Positions 1 through 11,507 of a stretch of 64,000 nucleotides of DNA are shown piece by piece; the stretch's first letter is position 1, and each line of letters begins with the position of its first letter. The position numbers were made by a program, and so were the translations under genes. The notes below the pieces were generated by a model. That model made no database searches. It was given only the letters and a program-made list of their open reading frames with translations, and was not told the DNA's origin. The DNA comes from Sisyra terminalis (lineage: Eukaryota; Arthropoda; Insecta; Neuroptera; Sisyridae). The stretch is from contig OY292275.1 in NCBI GenBank assembly GCA_958496175.1, forward strand, positions 60,899,701 to 60,963,700, read 5' to 3'.

Positions 1-397
1 TCATAAAATTGATGCTTGCGTCAAAAAATTGAAAAAATATTAAAATTTCTCTTTAGTTCAACTTTGACCTCGAATAACTTTTGAAGGAATAAATATATTA
101 AAAACTTATACGAGGCCTTTTTTGTAGATCGTTCAATTTTCTACAAGAATATACGTTAGTCATTCCGAAATATTGTCACCAACGTGAGCTATAAAATTCC
201 AAAGTGCAAGAGAATATTGTTCCCATGTTATTTAAATGGAAAATCGAAATTTGCGATGCGGCACCTCTTAATACTTAATATTAAGAACTTAAATTTTCAC
301 AGAATTTTCTTGTTGTCATCCCCAACAATATTTTCGATATAATTAAGAAAAAAAAAATCATCATTATTTTTGAATCAGTCTAATGTAGATGATCGAG
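1..397 (-). repeat. Dispersed palindromic repeat A, copy 1 (cut by window start)
   Basis: This is one arm of a dispersed repeat found again at 2957-3480, 17815-19375 and 39165-40157. Shared landmarks are AACTTTTGAAGGAATAAATA, a segment reading TAGATCGTTCAATTTTCTAC, CAACGTGAGCTATAAAATTC and a terminal GAATCAGTCTA near 372-382. The shared sequence continues to about 397, because the copy ending near 18490 carries the same TGTAGATGATCGAG extension. The orientation is opposite to the copies that begin TTAGACTGATTC. No transposase is encoded, so it is a non-autonomous or foldback-type element. Confidence 0.8.
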
Positions 398-1785
398 ATG
401 TTTTTCATTTTTCCACTTTATGGATCATTTTCCCAGACGTTCAAATGTTTTTTTTTTCTTCGAGCTCTGTGCACACGTGTGATTGTTGGGTTTCCAGTTT
501 TCCATGCCGGAATGCCACATGAATGGAATGGTCTTGCGGACGGGAAGTTCCCACATAACAATCTTTCCATTGATTAATTTTTCTTGAAACGTTTTTTTTT
601 TTTGCAAGTTGAACCGTTAATATATTGGAATTTCTGTCACAAATATGTCAATGATGACTCAGAATTACCAACCGGAGGTTTTGCACCAATTTTCCTTCAA
701 GAAAAACAACAGAATTCTTTCAAATAGCCAAGTGATTTCACTGTTTTGTAGATCAAATCTCCGATTTGCAAACAATACGTCATTGCATTTAATCGGCGAT
801 TTGTTGCAAGAAATTGCAGTGGAATCGGTGGCCAGAATGGTGGTAAATCTTCCGAAATTATTGTAAAGTGGTAATGGACGGCGGAAGTCCAGCAAAAGCC
901 AATTTAAATCCTGTAAAAGCAATTTCGCTGTGGCCTGTTTTGTGAATAAATGATGATGGCCACACACCGATGGACAAACACACGCGGATAGCACCATCAT
1001 CATCAACGGGCAGCGGCCATAAATAAGCTCTATTAACCATCATCTGGTCGTTTACCATGTTCTCGATTCGAATCGTTGCCATTTGGTCGAAACATTGAAA
1101 TTAAGTTGCCCGATTATTGTCGTCATCGTCGTCACTGAACAAGGAAGACGAGGTGACCAACAAGAACGCACACATATCTTGATAACGGGGATCAAGTATC
1201 ACATGAATCAACAACACCAATATGTGAATGTATATGTATATGTAGCTGAAGAGATTACCAACGCTTATTTACGGCCCTCAAGACTTCTTTCATCTTGTTT
1301 CCGTTTGTAATAAATGCGATTAAACGATTGCACTCGGTTTTGTTTTCCATCACGACTTACCACTTTATCTCTCCAATGCTGGCCGAAGCTTTTAAAATGT
1401 CATCCTCCGTTTCCATTGATCCATGTTGACATTTTTCTTTGATAAACTCCAAAAAACTAATGCCACTTTTCCAGTGCCACCACCTGGAAAGATACAAATG
1501 ACATATGAAATATTGATGCGTAAATGGTGAGGCAATGTGAAGAGCAATTGCTGAAGACATGGCAGATATTTTATGAACTCTTCGACGAGCGTTGTTGTGG
1601 TTGTTGTTGTTTCCCATAAAACGACTTTGATTCGCGTTATTAATTTACACTTAGCGTTCCACACGTCTATCAGAAGACGAACGGGAACGCAATGGACGAC
1701 GTTGAGGAACTTCTTCGTGGCCTCAACATCATGCGTACTTCAATTCTGACAAGAGTGCCTCGACAAGTATTGACGATGGCTATGT
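398..1785. other. Single-copy island, no recognisable exon
   Basis: After a short AT-rich lead this stretch is more balanced in composition than its neighbours, and no segment of it recurs elsewhere in the window. Short open frames of 60-113 aa exist on both strands but show no domain, signal peptide or convincing splice-bounded exon. It could be intron or intergenic DNA with cis-regulatory content. Confidence 0.5.
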
Positions 1786-2830
1786 AAAACAAAAAAAAAA
1801 TAATTGTAAAACCACTTGGTTTTTTTTTGGGGCCCAACATTTAATTGGTGTTACGTGAAAAATGCAGCCCAAGAACTCCATCCGGTACCCAATTATGCAA
1901 CGAAATATTTAAAATTTAAATTTTCCGATTTTTTTTTGGATCAATCGATGGGAGCTTAGTGGTAATTAATTACATAGAATAAACTAATTATTTCGTTAAT
2001 GATATAGAAAGATCTATGAAGATCTATAGGGCTTAAAGTGATATATCAAAACAAAAATGCAGGAAAATTTAGAAAAATATTTTTTAATAGTAAAATCCTT
2101 ATATAGATTTGCCTGATAGATTTTGTAACTAAACAAATATTCCTATTAACTATTTATTGCCCAAAAATTGGTGTTGCATGAAAAATGCAACCCCAGAATT
2201 CTATCCGGTACCCAATTATGCAACGAAATGTTTAGGTTGGAATTTTCCGATTTTTTTTTTTTTTTGGATCAATCGATGGGAATTTAGTGATAATTAATTA
2301 AATACGAAAAACCAATTATTTAGTTATTGATATAGAAAGATCTACGAAGATCTATAGAGCTTAAAGCGACATATCAAAACAAAAAATGCAGGAAAACTAA
2401 CAGAACTTCCCTCTTCCCTCGAACTAAAACATTGAAGAAAAAAAAGGCATTTATGAAATGGATTTTTTTCTTTTGTAACAAAAAATAAATAATTGTGAAG
2501 CCATTGCAGATTGCACTTGATTTTTTTTTTGGGGGCCCAACATTTAATTGGAGTTGCGTGAAAAATGCAGCCCAAGAATTCCATCCGGTACGAAATGTTA
2601 AAGTTGGAATTTTCCGAAATTTTCTTTGATCCATCAATGAGAGTTTAATGGTAATTAATTAAAATACGATAAACTAATTATTTGGTAATTGATATAGAAA
2701 GATCTACGAAGATCTATGGGGCTTAAAGCGACATATCAAAACAAAAAATGCAGGAAAATTAACAGAACTTCCCTCGCCCCTCGAACTAAATTATTGAGGC
2801 AAAAAAAGGTAATTATATAAAATTGATTTT
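1786..2830. repeat. Three-copy diverged tandem array (repeat B, about 325-375 bp)
   Basis: Three units share, in order, a GGCCCAACATTTAATTGG-type block (about 1831, 2158 in diverged form, and 2534), GAAAAATGCA, a TCCATCCGGTAC block, AATTTTCCGATTTTTTT, a GATCAATCGATGGGA block, and AGAAAGATCTA.GAAGATCTA followed by CATATCAAAACAAAAA and TGCAGGAAAA. Unit starts are 327 and 376 bp apart. Small insertions, such as the CTTCCCTC segment in units 2 and 3, account for the length differences. Open frames on the minus strand here are by-products of the repeat. Confidence 0.85.
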
Positions 2831-2834
2831 TTTT

Positions 2835-3650
2835 TCTTACTATGTATTTTCATAAAATTTTCCAATGCTCTTTTTTTTCCTCCAATTTTTGGAGGGGGGG
2901 GGGAAAGAAGGTATGTTAAGTTTTCTTTATTTTTTTTTAAATTTAATTACTAACTATTAGACTGATTCAAAAAAAAAGATGATTTTTTTTTTAAATATAT
3001 CGAAAATATTGTTGGGAATGACAAAAAAAAAATCCTATGAAAGTTTCGATTTTCCGTTTAAATAACATGGGAACAATATTCTCTGCGCACTTTGGAATTT
3101 TATAGCTCACGTTGGTGACAATATTTCGGAATGACCAAAGTATATTCTTGTAGAAAATTGAACGATCTACAAAAATGGTCTCCGACAAGTTTTTGATATA
3201 TTTATTCCTTCAAAAGTTATTCGAGATCAAAGTGGAACTAAAAAGAAATTTTAATATTTTTTCAATTATTTGACGCAACTATCAATTTTATGAGAAAATC
3301 TTATAGGACATTTTTTATATAGCACTTTTTTATCTATAACTTCTCTTTATAAAAGTTTTTGATATTTTTTACAGGTTCTAAATAATAAAAAAAATAATTT
3401 TTATGTTAAAAATATAATAATTCAGGGAATATTATTAATTGAAAACAATAAAATTACGAATATTTTCAGTTTAATGCAAATAACTTAGGAAGTATTAATG
3501 TCCTTATTATGTATTTTCAAAAAAAAATTGAAAATAATAATTTCATCAATGCCCTTTTTATTCTCCACCTTTTGGAGGGGGAGGGGGAAAGAAGGTATGT
3601 TAAATTTTCTTAATTTTGTCTTTTAAATTTTATTACTAACCATAATTGAA
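2835..3650. repeat. Tandemly duplicated flank enclosing a repeat A copy (period about 670 bp)
   Basis: A segment with TATGTATTTTCA, a CTCC..TTTTGGAGGGGG run, GAAAGAAGGTATGTTAA and ATTACTAAC occurs at about 2845-2955 and again at about 3505-3645. A repeat A copy lies between the two. The simplest reading is a segmental tandem duplication, with repeat A in only one of the two joints. Confidence 0.7.
2957..3480 (+). repeat. Dispersed palindromic repeat A, copy 2
   Basis: It starts with TTAGACTGATTC at 2957 and runs through the family landmarks (GGGAACAATATTCTCTG, TTGTAGAAAATTGAACGATC, TTTTGACGCAA-like and CTTATAGGACATTTTTT). It then passes into the inverted half (ATAATTCAGGGAA, TTTAATGCAAATAACTTAGG), where it is truncated. 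The 65-aa minus-strand frame inside resembles the 129-aa frame in the 18.5-kb copy simply because the DNA is shared. Confidence 0.8.
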
Positions 3651-3907
3651 AGAAGAATTTTATTATTTTCATAGTTTTAAACTATTACTGTCAACCCAAC
3701 CAACTACTTTTTAGGGTAAGACTCGAAAACAAGTGGTCGCAAAAATGCAATTTTTAACAAGTGGTTAATTGCAAAATTTAAATAGAAAATTTCAATTTTT
3801 TCAAGTGCTATATATAAAGCAAAATCTCTAGTTTTCAAGAAAAAAAAAATAGAGGTTTAATTATTATTTTTACTATACAAACAAGGCTGTTAAGTAAATG
3901 TATTAAA

Positions 3908-3939
3908 GAGACTTCAATGCTGGGTAAGAACACAAACCC
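3908..3939 (+). other. 32-bp box, solitary copy
   Basis: GAGACTTCAATGC, 12 bases containing GGGTAAG, then CAAACCC. It is a full match to the box shared by several arrays (see findings). The surrounding 3650-4640 region is otherwise AT-rich and unremarkable. Confidence 0.75.
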
Positions 3940-4535
3940 TGATCTTACTGCTTTGGATAACTTTTTAATTTTTTTAATGGTAAGGCCATATAATTGGACA
4001 TAAATAAAGGGATGATATAGTTAAATTAATGCTTCTACCCCCCTTCTACCCCTTCACCAATCTTTCCCCTAGTAAGTCGTAGTGATCTCAATTTGTTCCA
4101 GTTAGGATCATTGGGTTTTTATTTTTTCGTGGCTCATAAAAATTGAAATATTTTTCGACTAAGGTTATTTTAAAAAGGTCTTCCACATCAAATCCGGGCC
4201 AAATTTTCAGGTTTCAAAACATAAAAACGATGAAAAGCTCTTTGGAACTATTTTTCTTATTCCCTTGATTCAGCCTTATATAATGGTTTGCAATGGCTTA
4301 TATTGTAGCTAGGATAGGACAGTTACCAGGGGCAAGGATTTCCTTGTCTTTTGGAAGCTTGCATAAATCATTTTCGTGGTTTATTCGAGGAAAATCGAAG
4401 GGATTCGAAAGATTCTTCGCAATTCTTTTCTTTCCAAAGCTTTTAAGCGCTTTAAGAACCGGGTGAACCCCAAATTTCTTCGATTCAAGCATTTTTATTG
4501 GAGATTTAAATACCTAGGAAAACAAATATTTTAAA

Positions 4536-4567
4536 GAGATTTCAATGCTTCATAAGAAAACAAACAG
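4536..4567 (+). other. 32-bp box, solitary copy
   Basis: GAGATTTCAATGC, 12 bases containing ATAAG, then CAAACAG. It lies in the same orientation as the copy at 3908, 628 bp downstream. Confidence 0.7.
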
Positions 4568-4635
4568 TCCTCAAAAATGTTTCCCCCAAAAATCCTCATT
4601 ACCATGGCTTGTTTTAACTTCCTCATCATGAAAAC

Positions 4636-5186
4636 AAAGAATGCGTTTCTTGTTGCATAACATATTGTTGCATTTGTCACACCAAGTGTGCTAATTGTCT
4701 GGCCAATTTGTACCATTGCCGACGACCAATTTGCAAAACGATGCAAATTACCCCGCGATCTCCCCGGCCACCGGGGTCTTTACCTTGGCGGCCATAAATG
4801 TCTTCGATTTGATTTACGACATAGCCGCAACAACGACCGTTTCAAATAATCTTAGAATATGACATTGTATGTAAATTGCAATTGCAGTAGTATACTATAG
4901 CTACCTATGGAGAGATTTTTCTATGAATTTCTGCTCCGATTATATGAATGGTAAATTACCATGGTAAGTACCATTGGCAGAGGAAAGCGCCCACCCGCCG
5001 CCCGCCGCCACCCTCCGCCATGGGGACGGATAAATCAAACGGATTCCCTCTAATTGAATCGCGACGACCGAACGATTCGTTGCACAAATTTTTACTGCAC
5101 TCGAACTGCACTCGTAATTGCCATTTATTTGTCAGCCGATCTCGATTATCCGGTTATACAAAACCGACTTGGGTAAATCATGGTTA
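4636..5186. other. Single-copy GC-richer island
   Basis: The sequence becomes distinctly less AT-rich. It includes a perfect small hairpin CCCCGG-CCA-CCGGGG near 4763-4777 and a GCC-rich patch near 4990-5020. The 80-aa plus-strand frame at 4948-5190 has no recognised domain. I see no splice signals that would define an exon. The composition fits a regulatory or intergenic island. Confidence 0.4.
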
Positions 5187-5579
5187 TTAAATGTTATGGG
5201 CTTTAAATTTGCCTTAAAGGATTTCCTTCATTGTCTACTTTTTAAACAAAGAACATAAAAAATGCTTTGATCAACGTTAATCGTACGATTTTTCTGGATT
5301 TTCCCCCATAGAAACTATCGGGAAAGTTATTTTTCTTTTAAATCAATTTTCCGAGTTAATAAATAAATAGTTTTTCACTTTATTTGTTTACATCTTCAAT
5401 AGGTAACTTGACACTAAATCAAAATAAGATTTTTTCGCTGACTTTGACCAGTTATACTGTGTATACAATATATAGAATAAATTGCGGTCCAATTTATGCA
5501 ATATAATTTAATATAGGTAATAATATATAAAAATCATACCATAAACATAAGTTTGAACAGAAGTTCAAACAAAAATATT

Positions 5580-5640
5580 CGTGACGTATTGCCACGATAC
5601 GTATTTCGATTGCCAAGCAATCTTTCTCAGTGGTCATCAA
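5580..5640 (-). ncRNA. Penelope-like hammerhead-type motif, degenerate
   Basis: On the minus strand it reads CTGAGAA, A, then GATTGC-TTG-GCAATC and GAAATACGT, followed by ATACGTC about 12 bases on. The layout (CTGANGA, hairpin, GAAA, short stem, GTC) resembles hammerhead ribozymes reported in Penelope-like elements. Here the conserved CTGANGA is altered and an extra A precedes the hairpin, so activity is doubtful. Confidence 0.2.
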
Positions 5641-5957
5641 TTAGTTTGGATCACTCCGATTCTTAATTTCATTGCATTACCTTAATACTTCTTCGACAAA
5701 AGTTTGAACATTTTATTGTACAATAAAAACAATTACCTGTTAATTGGTTTTTCAGATTATTATCAAATCCTGATAAGGTATACAAATGTAGAGGTAACCA
5801 CCAATTTACAATGATTTTAGCTTTGGTTAGGAGGCCAAATTTTAATTAAATACTTAAATGTTTACTCATTGTTTTTGATGAAAGAGCAACTAACATTAAG
5901 ACAGAAATTTATTGTACTCTTGCAAACAAGGGCGGATTTAAGCGGATTTTTAGGGCA

Positions 5958-5998
5958 GATACGTATTTCGATTGCCAAGCAATCTTCCTCAGTGGTCA
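5958..5998 (-). ncRNA. Penelope-like hammerhead-type motif, 5' part
   Basis: On the minus strand: CTGAGGA, A, GATTGC-TTG-GCAATC, GAAATACGTATCTG. The core is better kept than in the copy at 5580. Downstream the sequence diverges (GCCCTAAAAATCCGC) before any ATACGTC, so the motif is truncated. Confidence 0.2.
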
Positions 5999-6722
5999 TC
6001 AAGTAGTTTGGATCAGTCCGATTCTTTATTTCATTGCATTACCTTAATGCTTCTTCGACAAAAGTTTGAACATTTTATTGTACAATAAAAACAATTACCT
6101 GTTAATTGGTTTGCCAGATTATTATCAAATCCTGGTAAAGCAGAAAAATGATGTAGATTGCTTGGAAATCGAAGTACGTATCTGGGCAATACGTCACGAA
6201 TATTTTTTTTTGAACTTCTGTTCAAATTTATGTTTATGGTATGATTTTTATACATTATTACCTATATTAAATTATACTGCGTAAATTGGACCGCAATATA
6301 TTCTATATAGTGTACAAACAGTATAACTGTTCAAAGTCAATGAAAAAATCTTATTTTGATTTAGTGTCAAGTTACCTATTGAAATCGTAAACAAATGAAG
6401 TGAAAAACTATTTTTTTATCTCGAAAAATTTATTTAAAAGAAAAATTACTTTTCCAATAGTTTCTATGGGGGAAAATCCAGAAAAATCGTTATTTTATTA
6501 AATTATACTGCATAAATTGGACCACAATATATTCTATATATTGTACACACAGTATAACTGTTCAAAGTCAGCGATAAATCACTTTTCCAATAGTTCCTAT
6601 GGGGGAAAATCCAGAAAAATCGTACGATTCAAGTTGATCAAAGCATTTTTATGTTCTTTGTTTAAAAAGTATACAATGAAGGAAATCCTTTAAGGCAAAT
6701 TTAAAGCCCATAACATTTAATA

Positions 6723-7230
6723 TCCGCCTAAATTTTTTATATATATTATTATATTAAATTATACTGCATAAGTTGAACCGCAATATATTCTATATATTGT
6801 ACACACAGTTGACACTAAATGAGACTTCAATGCTAGATAAGCGACCAAACGATAGAAATATCTACGTTTTCTATGGTAAAAATGTCAAAAAAAACATTAA
6901 AATAGAAGATGGAGGATATAAATGATCCATTGATACCATAAATCACCAAAAAATCAACAAGTTTCAATAAAAAATTTAGCCAAATTGTTAAAGTTGGTTC
7001 ATTAAAATTCTACAAGAATATTATTTGAACGATAAACTTGTTCAACTGATCAATTGGAATGTTTATTAGAAATTAATCGATCTGTCCGAGTCAATCGATA
7101 ATAATTCCTGTTCATATTTTACGGCATTCGATAAAATATAGATCATTGCATTTTTTTTATATTTATTTGGTCTTCAACATAATTTCCTTCTTTTCGAAAC
7201 GATAATGTTTATAATGGTCTCACATCAATC

Positions 7231-7232
<2 letters not shown>
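6723..7232. other. AT-rich DNA with fragments of repeat C and one 32-bp box
   Basis: A fragment of the GGACCGCAATATATTC family lies near 6775-6810 (here GAACCGCAATATATTC). It is followed by GACACTAAAT and a 32-bp box at 6821-6852. The rest is AT-rich and unique, with no supported gene. Confidence 0.5.
6821..6852 (+). other. 32-bp box, solitary copy
   Basis: GAGACTTCAATGC, then TAGATAAGCGAC and CAAACG-type sequence. It directly follows a repeat C terminus. Confidence 0.7.
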
Positions 7233-7297
<65 letters not shown>

Positions 7298-7312
7298 TAG
7301 ATAGATATAGAG
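7233..7312. repeat. (AT)n microsatellite with GATA tail
   Basis: About 60 bp of uninterrupted AT dinucleotides ends in AGATAGATAGATATAGAGATG. It is a simple-sequence tract and probably variable in length. Confidence 0.95.
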
Positions 7313-7489
7313 ATGAAGAGATGAAATAACTGCAGATCGAATAAGTGCAATCAATGCAGATAATTGAAGATTTTCCCGTGCATCACGTGCAGCAATGCAG
7401 TTGCATCCCGTCTATGTATGGAAGGATCTATTTAATCAATTTAGATCAAAAAATAACGGGCAATTTTTTACACCAAACAGAGAATATGG

Positions 7490-10480
7490 TTTCAGAGGCT
7501 ACACCCTCCACTTGTTGGTGTTTTCAACTCTTTTTTACCACCTGTTGGTGGTAAAAATTTCAAAAATTTCAAGTTATTCAACAAAGAAATTGTTTTTTTT
7601 TTATTTCGATTTTTTTAAAATTTAATTTAAAATTGAAACAAATCGGTAACGTTTTAATGATCTAGAAAACCTTCTAGGATATATTGACTACCCTTATTTT
7701 CTTCTGACTTATCCATAAGGGATGCAAATCTTTTATTTAAGTAGGACTCTAATTAAATTAATTTTTGCAAGTTTTATCGAGGAAAAAAAATTGAAAAAAC
7801 CACCTGTTTACGAGTGGTTAGTGTGAAAATTTTGGTTTTTTTATTTTTCTCTGGGTTTCACCCTTAAATAAATTGTGCATTTTCTAAAGAAATTTTTAAG
7901 CAAATTATGAAAAAAATTATTTTTTTTTGTAGTTAATTTCTCCAGAATTTGATCAATGATGGTAAAGTTTACTGGCAATTACTATGGTAAATTGATATAA
8001 ATATTCTTCTGAAGCATAAGTACTACCCTTATTTTTTCTTAGAGCTTTCCTACGCATTTTTTTAAGGGGTGAAAAATTGTATTGAATTGAACAGAAGAAG
8101 CCCTATTAAAATTTTTCTTTCCTGCATTTTCATATAAAAATTAGATCAGAAAAAAAAGCACATGTTAAACGGTGGTCGAAAATTTTTTTGAAGTTATCAT
8201 CCTTGTACAATCCTATAATTTTTTTTTTGGTCCAACTATCGAAATTTCCAAGAAATTAAACCTAATTTGGAAAAACAAGAATTTTAAAAGACAATTACTA
8301 CGTGAGGGATCAATTTTTATGGTTAGTTTCAAAAAACTTCTAAAGAATGATCTAAATATTATTTCGTATTTAACACACTTCCCTATTAGCCCAAAAATGT
8401 TCATTTAAGGGATGAAAAATCGCAATAAATATGACATAAAAATCACTACTATAACGATTTTGCTTTACTGTTTTCATATGAAATTGGGGGAAAACCCCCT
8501 GTTGAATTGTATTGCAATATTTTTTTGTACAACCCTTAAAATCTTCTTAATACTCTACCCAAATTTCATTCAAATCGATCCACTTGATTTTGAAGAAAAA
8601 AAATATTTTCTCGCTTTTGAATTTTCTGAATTTCTCAAAATCTATTGTCGACAGCAATTTAAATTTTATGGGGTGAAATTTGGTGATTGGGAATCGGAAA
8701 CTCTTGAACTTTTGCTTAAAAATTCTTCTAGAACTCATTTATTTCCTTTTTTATTAGCCCAAAAATGTTCATTTAAGGGATGAAAAATCACATTAAATAA
8801 GACATAAAAAATTACTACTATATCGGTTTTTTCTTTAACTGTTTTTATATCAAATTTGACGATAACCACTTGTTAAATTTTATTGCAATATTTTTTTGTG
8901 CAACCCTTAAAACCTTCTTAATACTCTACCGAAATTTCATTCAAATCGATTCACTTGATTTTCAGAAAAAATATATTTTCTGGCATCTGAATTTTTTGAA
9001 TTTTTCCAAATCAATTGTCGACAGAAATTTAAATTTTATGGGGTGAAATTTGGCAATTGGTAACCGGAAACTCTTGAATTTTTGCTTAAATATTCTTCTA
9101 GAACCAATTTATTGCCTTTGTTGTCCTATACAATATTTTTATAAGGGATGAAAGACTACATTTAATAGAGCATAATAAGAAAAATCATGTTTAATATTAG
9201 CGTTGGAAAAGAACCACCTGTTTCAGTTAATTGCTGTCAAGATGCGGAGCTCAAATTTTGTTATTATTTAACTCATAAATATTTCTACTACCAATCCAAA
9301 TTTCACCCCAATACCTTGGATAGTTTTTAAGAAAAAAATTTGGAAACTTTTAGGGTTTCTCTTTCGATTTTTTCAAAAAAAAAATAAAAAATGATCGAGG
9401 TCTTATAATTGGAGGATTAACGTTTACCTTTGGCAACAAATACTTTTAAAAAGTGATATTCTTCTCGAACTCAAATACTACCCTTATAGTTATGTGAATT
9501 GGTGGTAAGAGGTGGAAAAATGCATTGAGGAAGACACATAAGAATTTTGACGAAAGAAATTACCTAATATTTGCGTACAGAAAAGAAAACACCTGTCAGA
9601 TGATGCAAATTTTTTTCTGGTACATCCCTTAAATGTTCGTTAATATACCACCCAAATTTTCACCAAATTGATAAAGGCAAGTGTGTAAAAAAAATTTTTT
9701 ACGGTATTTTATAATTTTAAATTGAAACTTTGATGGTTGAACAAATACTCTTTAAGAACCAATTTATTATCTTTGTTGCCCTACATAACACTTACATAAG
9801 GGATGAAAGACTGGATTTAGTAGTTATAGAACATAATAAGTAAAATTACTGTCAAAGTTAGCGTTGGAAAAGAACCACCTGTTTCAGACAATTGCGGTGC
9901 TTTATTTTTTTTTAATTCAACCCTTAAATATTTTATTTCTTGTATCTGTCCAAATTTCAAATCAATAGCTTGGGGGTAGTTTTTAAGCAAAAAAAAGTAA
10001 ATATAAACTCTGTTTTTTTTTTCGAATTTTTTCTCCGAAAATTGGAGGATCTACGTTTATATTTGGCATCAAATACTTTGAAAATAAATGATCTTAATAT
10101 TCTTCTAGAATCTATGTACTACCCTTATAGTTGCATAAGTATGTTGAAAGGGATGAAAAACTGCAATAAAAGAAACCATAAAAAACGCAATTTTAAAGTT
10201 GCACTAGATTTTTTTTTATAAAAACAATTTGGAAAACCGCCTATTTCTTGAACTTTTTGCAAAAATTTTGGCCTCCCTCTAACCTTCTTGGTCCAACCCT
10301 TGTATATCTCCATCCATAGATCAATAATCATTTAAATCGGTTGAGCCATTTTTAAGAAAACAAATTGTGAAATTTTTTTATTAAAAATTGAAATTCTGAA
10401 CAGTTGTAAAACTAATAGATCTTTCGGAGATCAAAAGATCTATAAAAAATGATCCAAATATCCTATGAAGATTGAGTTAG
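7490..10480. repeat. Satellite array with about 347-bp units (about 8 units)
   Basis: Each unit carries AAGGGATGAAA or a close variant at 7717, 8064, 8407, 8775, 9143, 9509 (degenerate), 9798 and 10147; the mean interval is 347 bp. Downstream follows ACCACCTGTT or a variant (7537, 7799, 8494, 8865, 9213, 9589, 9874), then a CAACCCTTAAA-type block and TTCTTCTAGAA. The units at 8.4 and 8.8 kb are the most alike, sharing AATACTCTACC, AAATTTCATTCAAATCGAT and TTTAAATTTTATGGGGTGAA. The 123-aa frame at 8412-8783 lies within one unit and is disrupted in the next, so I do not call it a gene. Confidence 0.85.
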
Positions 10481-10489
10481 GATGCTTAT

Positions 10490-11504
10490 TGTTTTTGGCT
10501 TTCGGGTAGGAAAATTAGGAAGATATTAATAGTAGTTAGATTTTTTTTAAAGAATATTCATCAGTATTTAGAAAAGATTAATTTCTTTTGTAGGTTTTTT
10601 AAAGCATTTTGCAAGAAGATAATAAGTCTGATATGTTGAGGAATCTATAGAAGAAGAGCTTAAGAATTATTCGTTGTAAAACGGAAAAGACTAAAAGAAA
10701 ATCTTGGTCTTTATCTTAGGAAATTTGTCGAATGATAAATTATTGATTGAAAAATTACATTTTCATTGGAATTGTTTTGATGGTGGACAATGACGAAGAA
10801 GTCGTATTTGGAGTGGTGAGTTTCTTGGGACCACTCGTTATGGACTTGAAGATTGTATGAAAAGACAATGCGGACGTTTGTAATTCGTTGTTTCTTGTTG
10901 TTGATCGGATGATGAGGAAAAACGAGAACAAGTCAATCATGTGTCACTCACTAACAACACCATCTTCACGCTTCTTACAATCTCAAAGAAATCACACCGC
11001 CATCTCACACTACCATCCAACCACCGCCGGGCCTACATCCACTTTTCGGCCAAAAACGTCTTCTGGGCCTCGATTTTTCGCGCCGCGCTACGTCCCGAAG
11101 GATTTCTGGCTTTCTGGTTTTCTGGTTTCTTGCGCGAAAAGATGGTTGATGATGTTAATATAATAAGACGTGGGCGTTTTTATATCCGTGTAAACGTCAT
11201 GGAATATATGATAAATATCTTGAACTGCAGAGGCGTTTGCATTGGCCCAAGGTCTTTATAGACATTGTCAACGATGGAAAAAATTTCATATTTACTATGT
11301 GTGTAGCCCATTCTCTCTTATATGGCACTATATTAATATCAAATGGCATTCGCAGGCGGGCACCATTAAAGCCCTTGTTGCTAGTCACATAACACGACAC
11401 GAACACCAAATGCATTCCGCCATTCCTATATGCATTTGCAAGAAATCAAAAACGGTAACATCAACGCTTCATACGGCAACAAACCCGACAAAACCAGAAA
11501 CCAC
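10490..11504. other. Single-copy island
   Basis: An AT-rich start passes into more balanced sequence from about 10770. Overlapping frames of 91-106 aa exist near 10.9-11.3 kb but contain no recognisable domain. No repeat of this DNA was seen elsewhere in the window. Confidence 0.4.
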
Positions 11505-11507
11505 TTA

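Larger units (their letters stand above)
3651..4635. other. AT-rich DNA with two 32-bp boxes and no gene
   Basis: Apart from the two boxes, this stretch holds AT-rich unique sequence, a CT-rich patch near 4030-4070, and GCAATTTTTAACAAGTGG followed by TTAATTGC near 3748-3773, related to the ACCACYTGTT box. No open frame has a recognisable domain. Confidence 0.4.
5187..6722. repeat. 1.5-kb imperfect inverted repeat built around repeat C
   Basis: The left outer arm (ATTAAATGTTATGGGCTTTA from 5187, then CTTTAAAGG, ATTTCCTTCATTG and CATAAAAAATGCTTTGATCA) returns in reverse complement at about 6640-6722. A middle arm (TAGGTAACTTGACACTAAAT, about 5400) returns near 6362-6382. A third (GCGGTCCAATTTATGCA, about 5484) returns near 6280-6300 and 6520. 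The centre, about 5580-6200, carries two direct copies of a Penelope-like terminal motif. No protein is encoded. The structure fits a foldback derivative or a nested pair of non-autonomous elements. Confidence 0.75.

Noticed and set aside
8412..8783. 123-aa plus-strand open frame
   Set aside because: It fills one satellite unit of the 347-bp array and is broken in the adjacent, otherwise similar unit.
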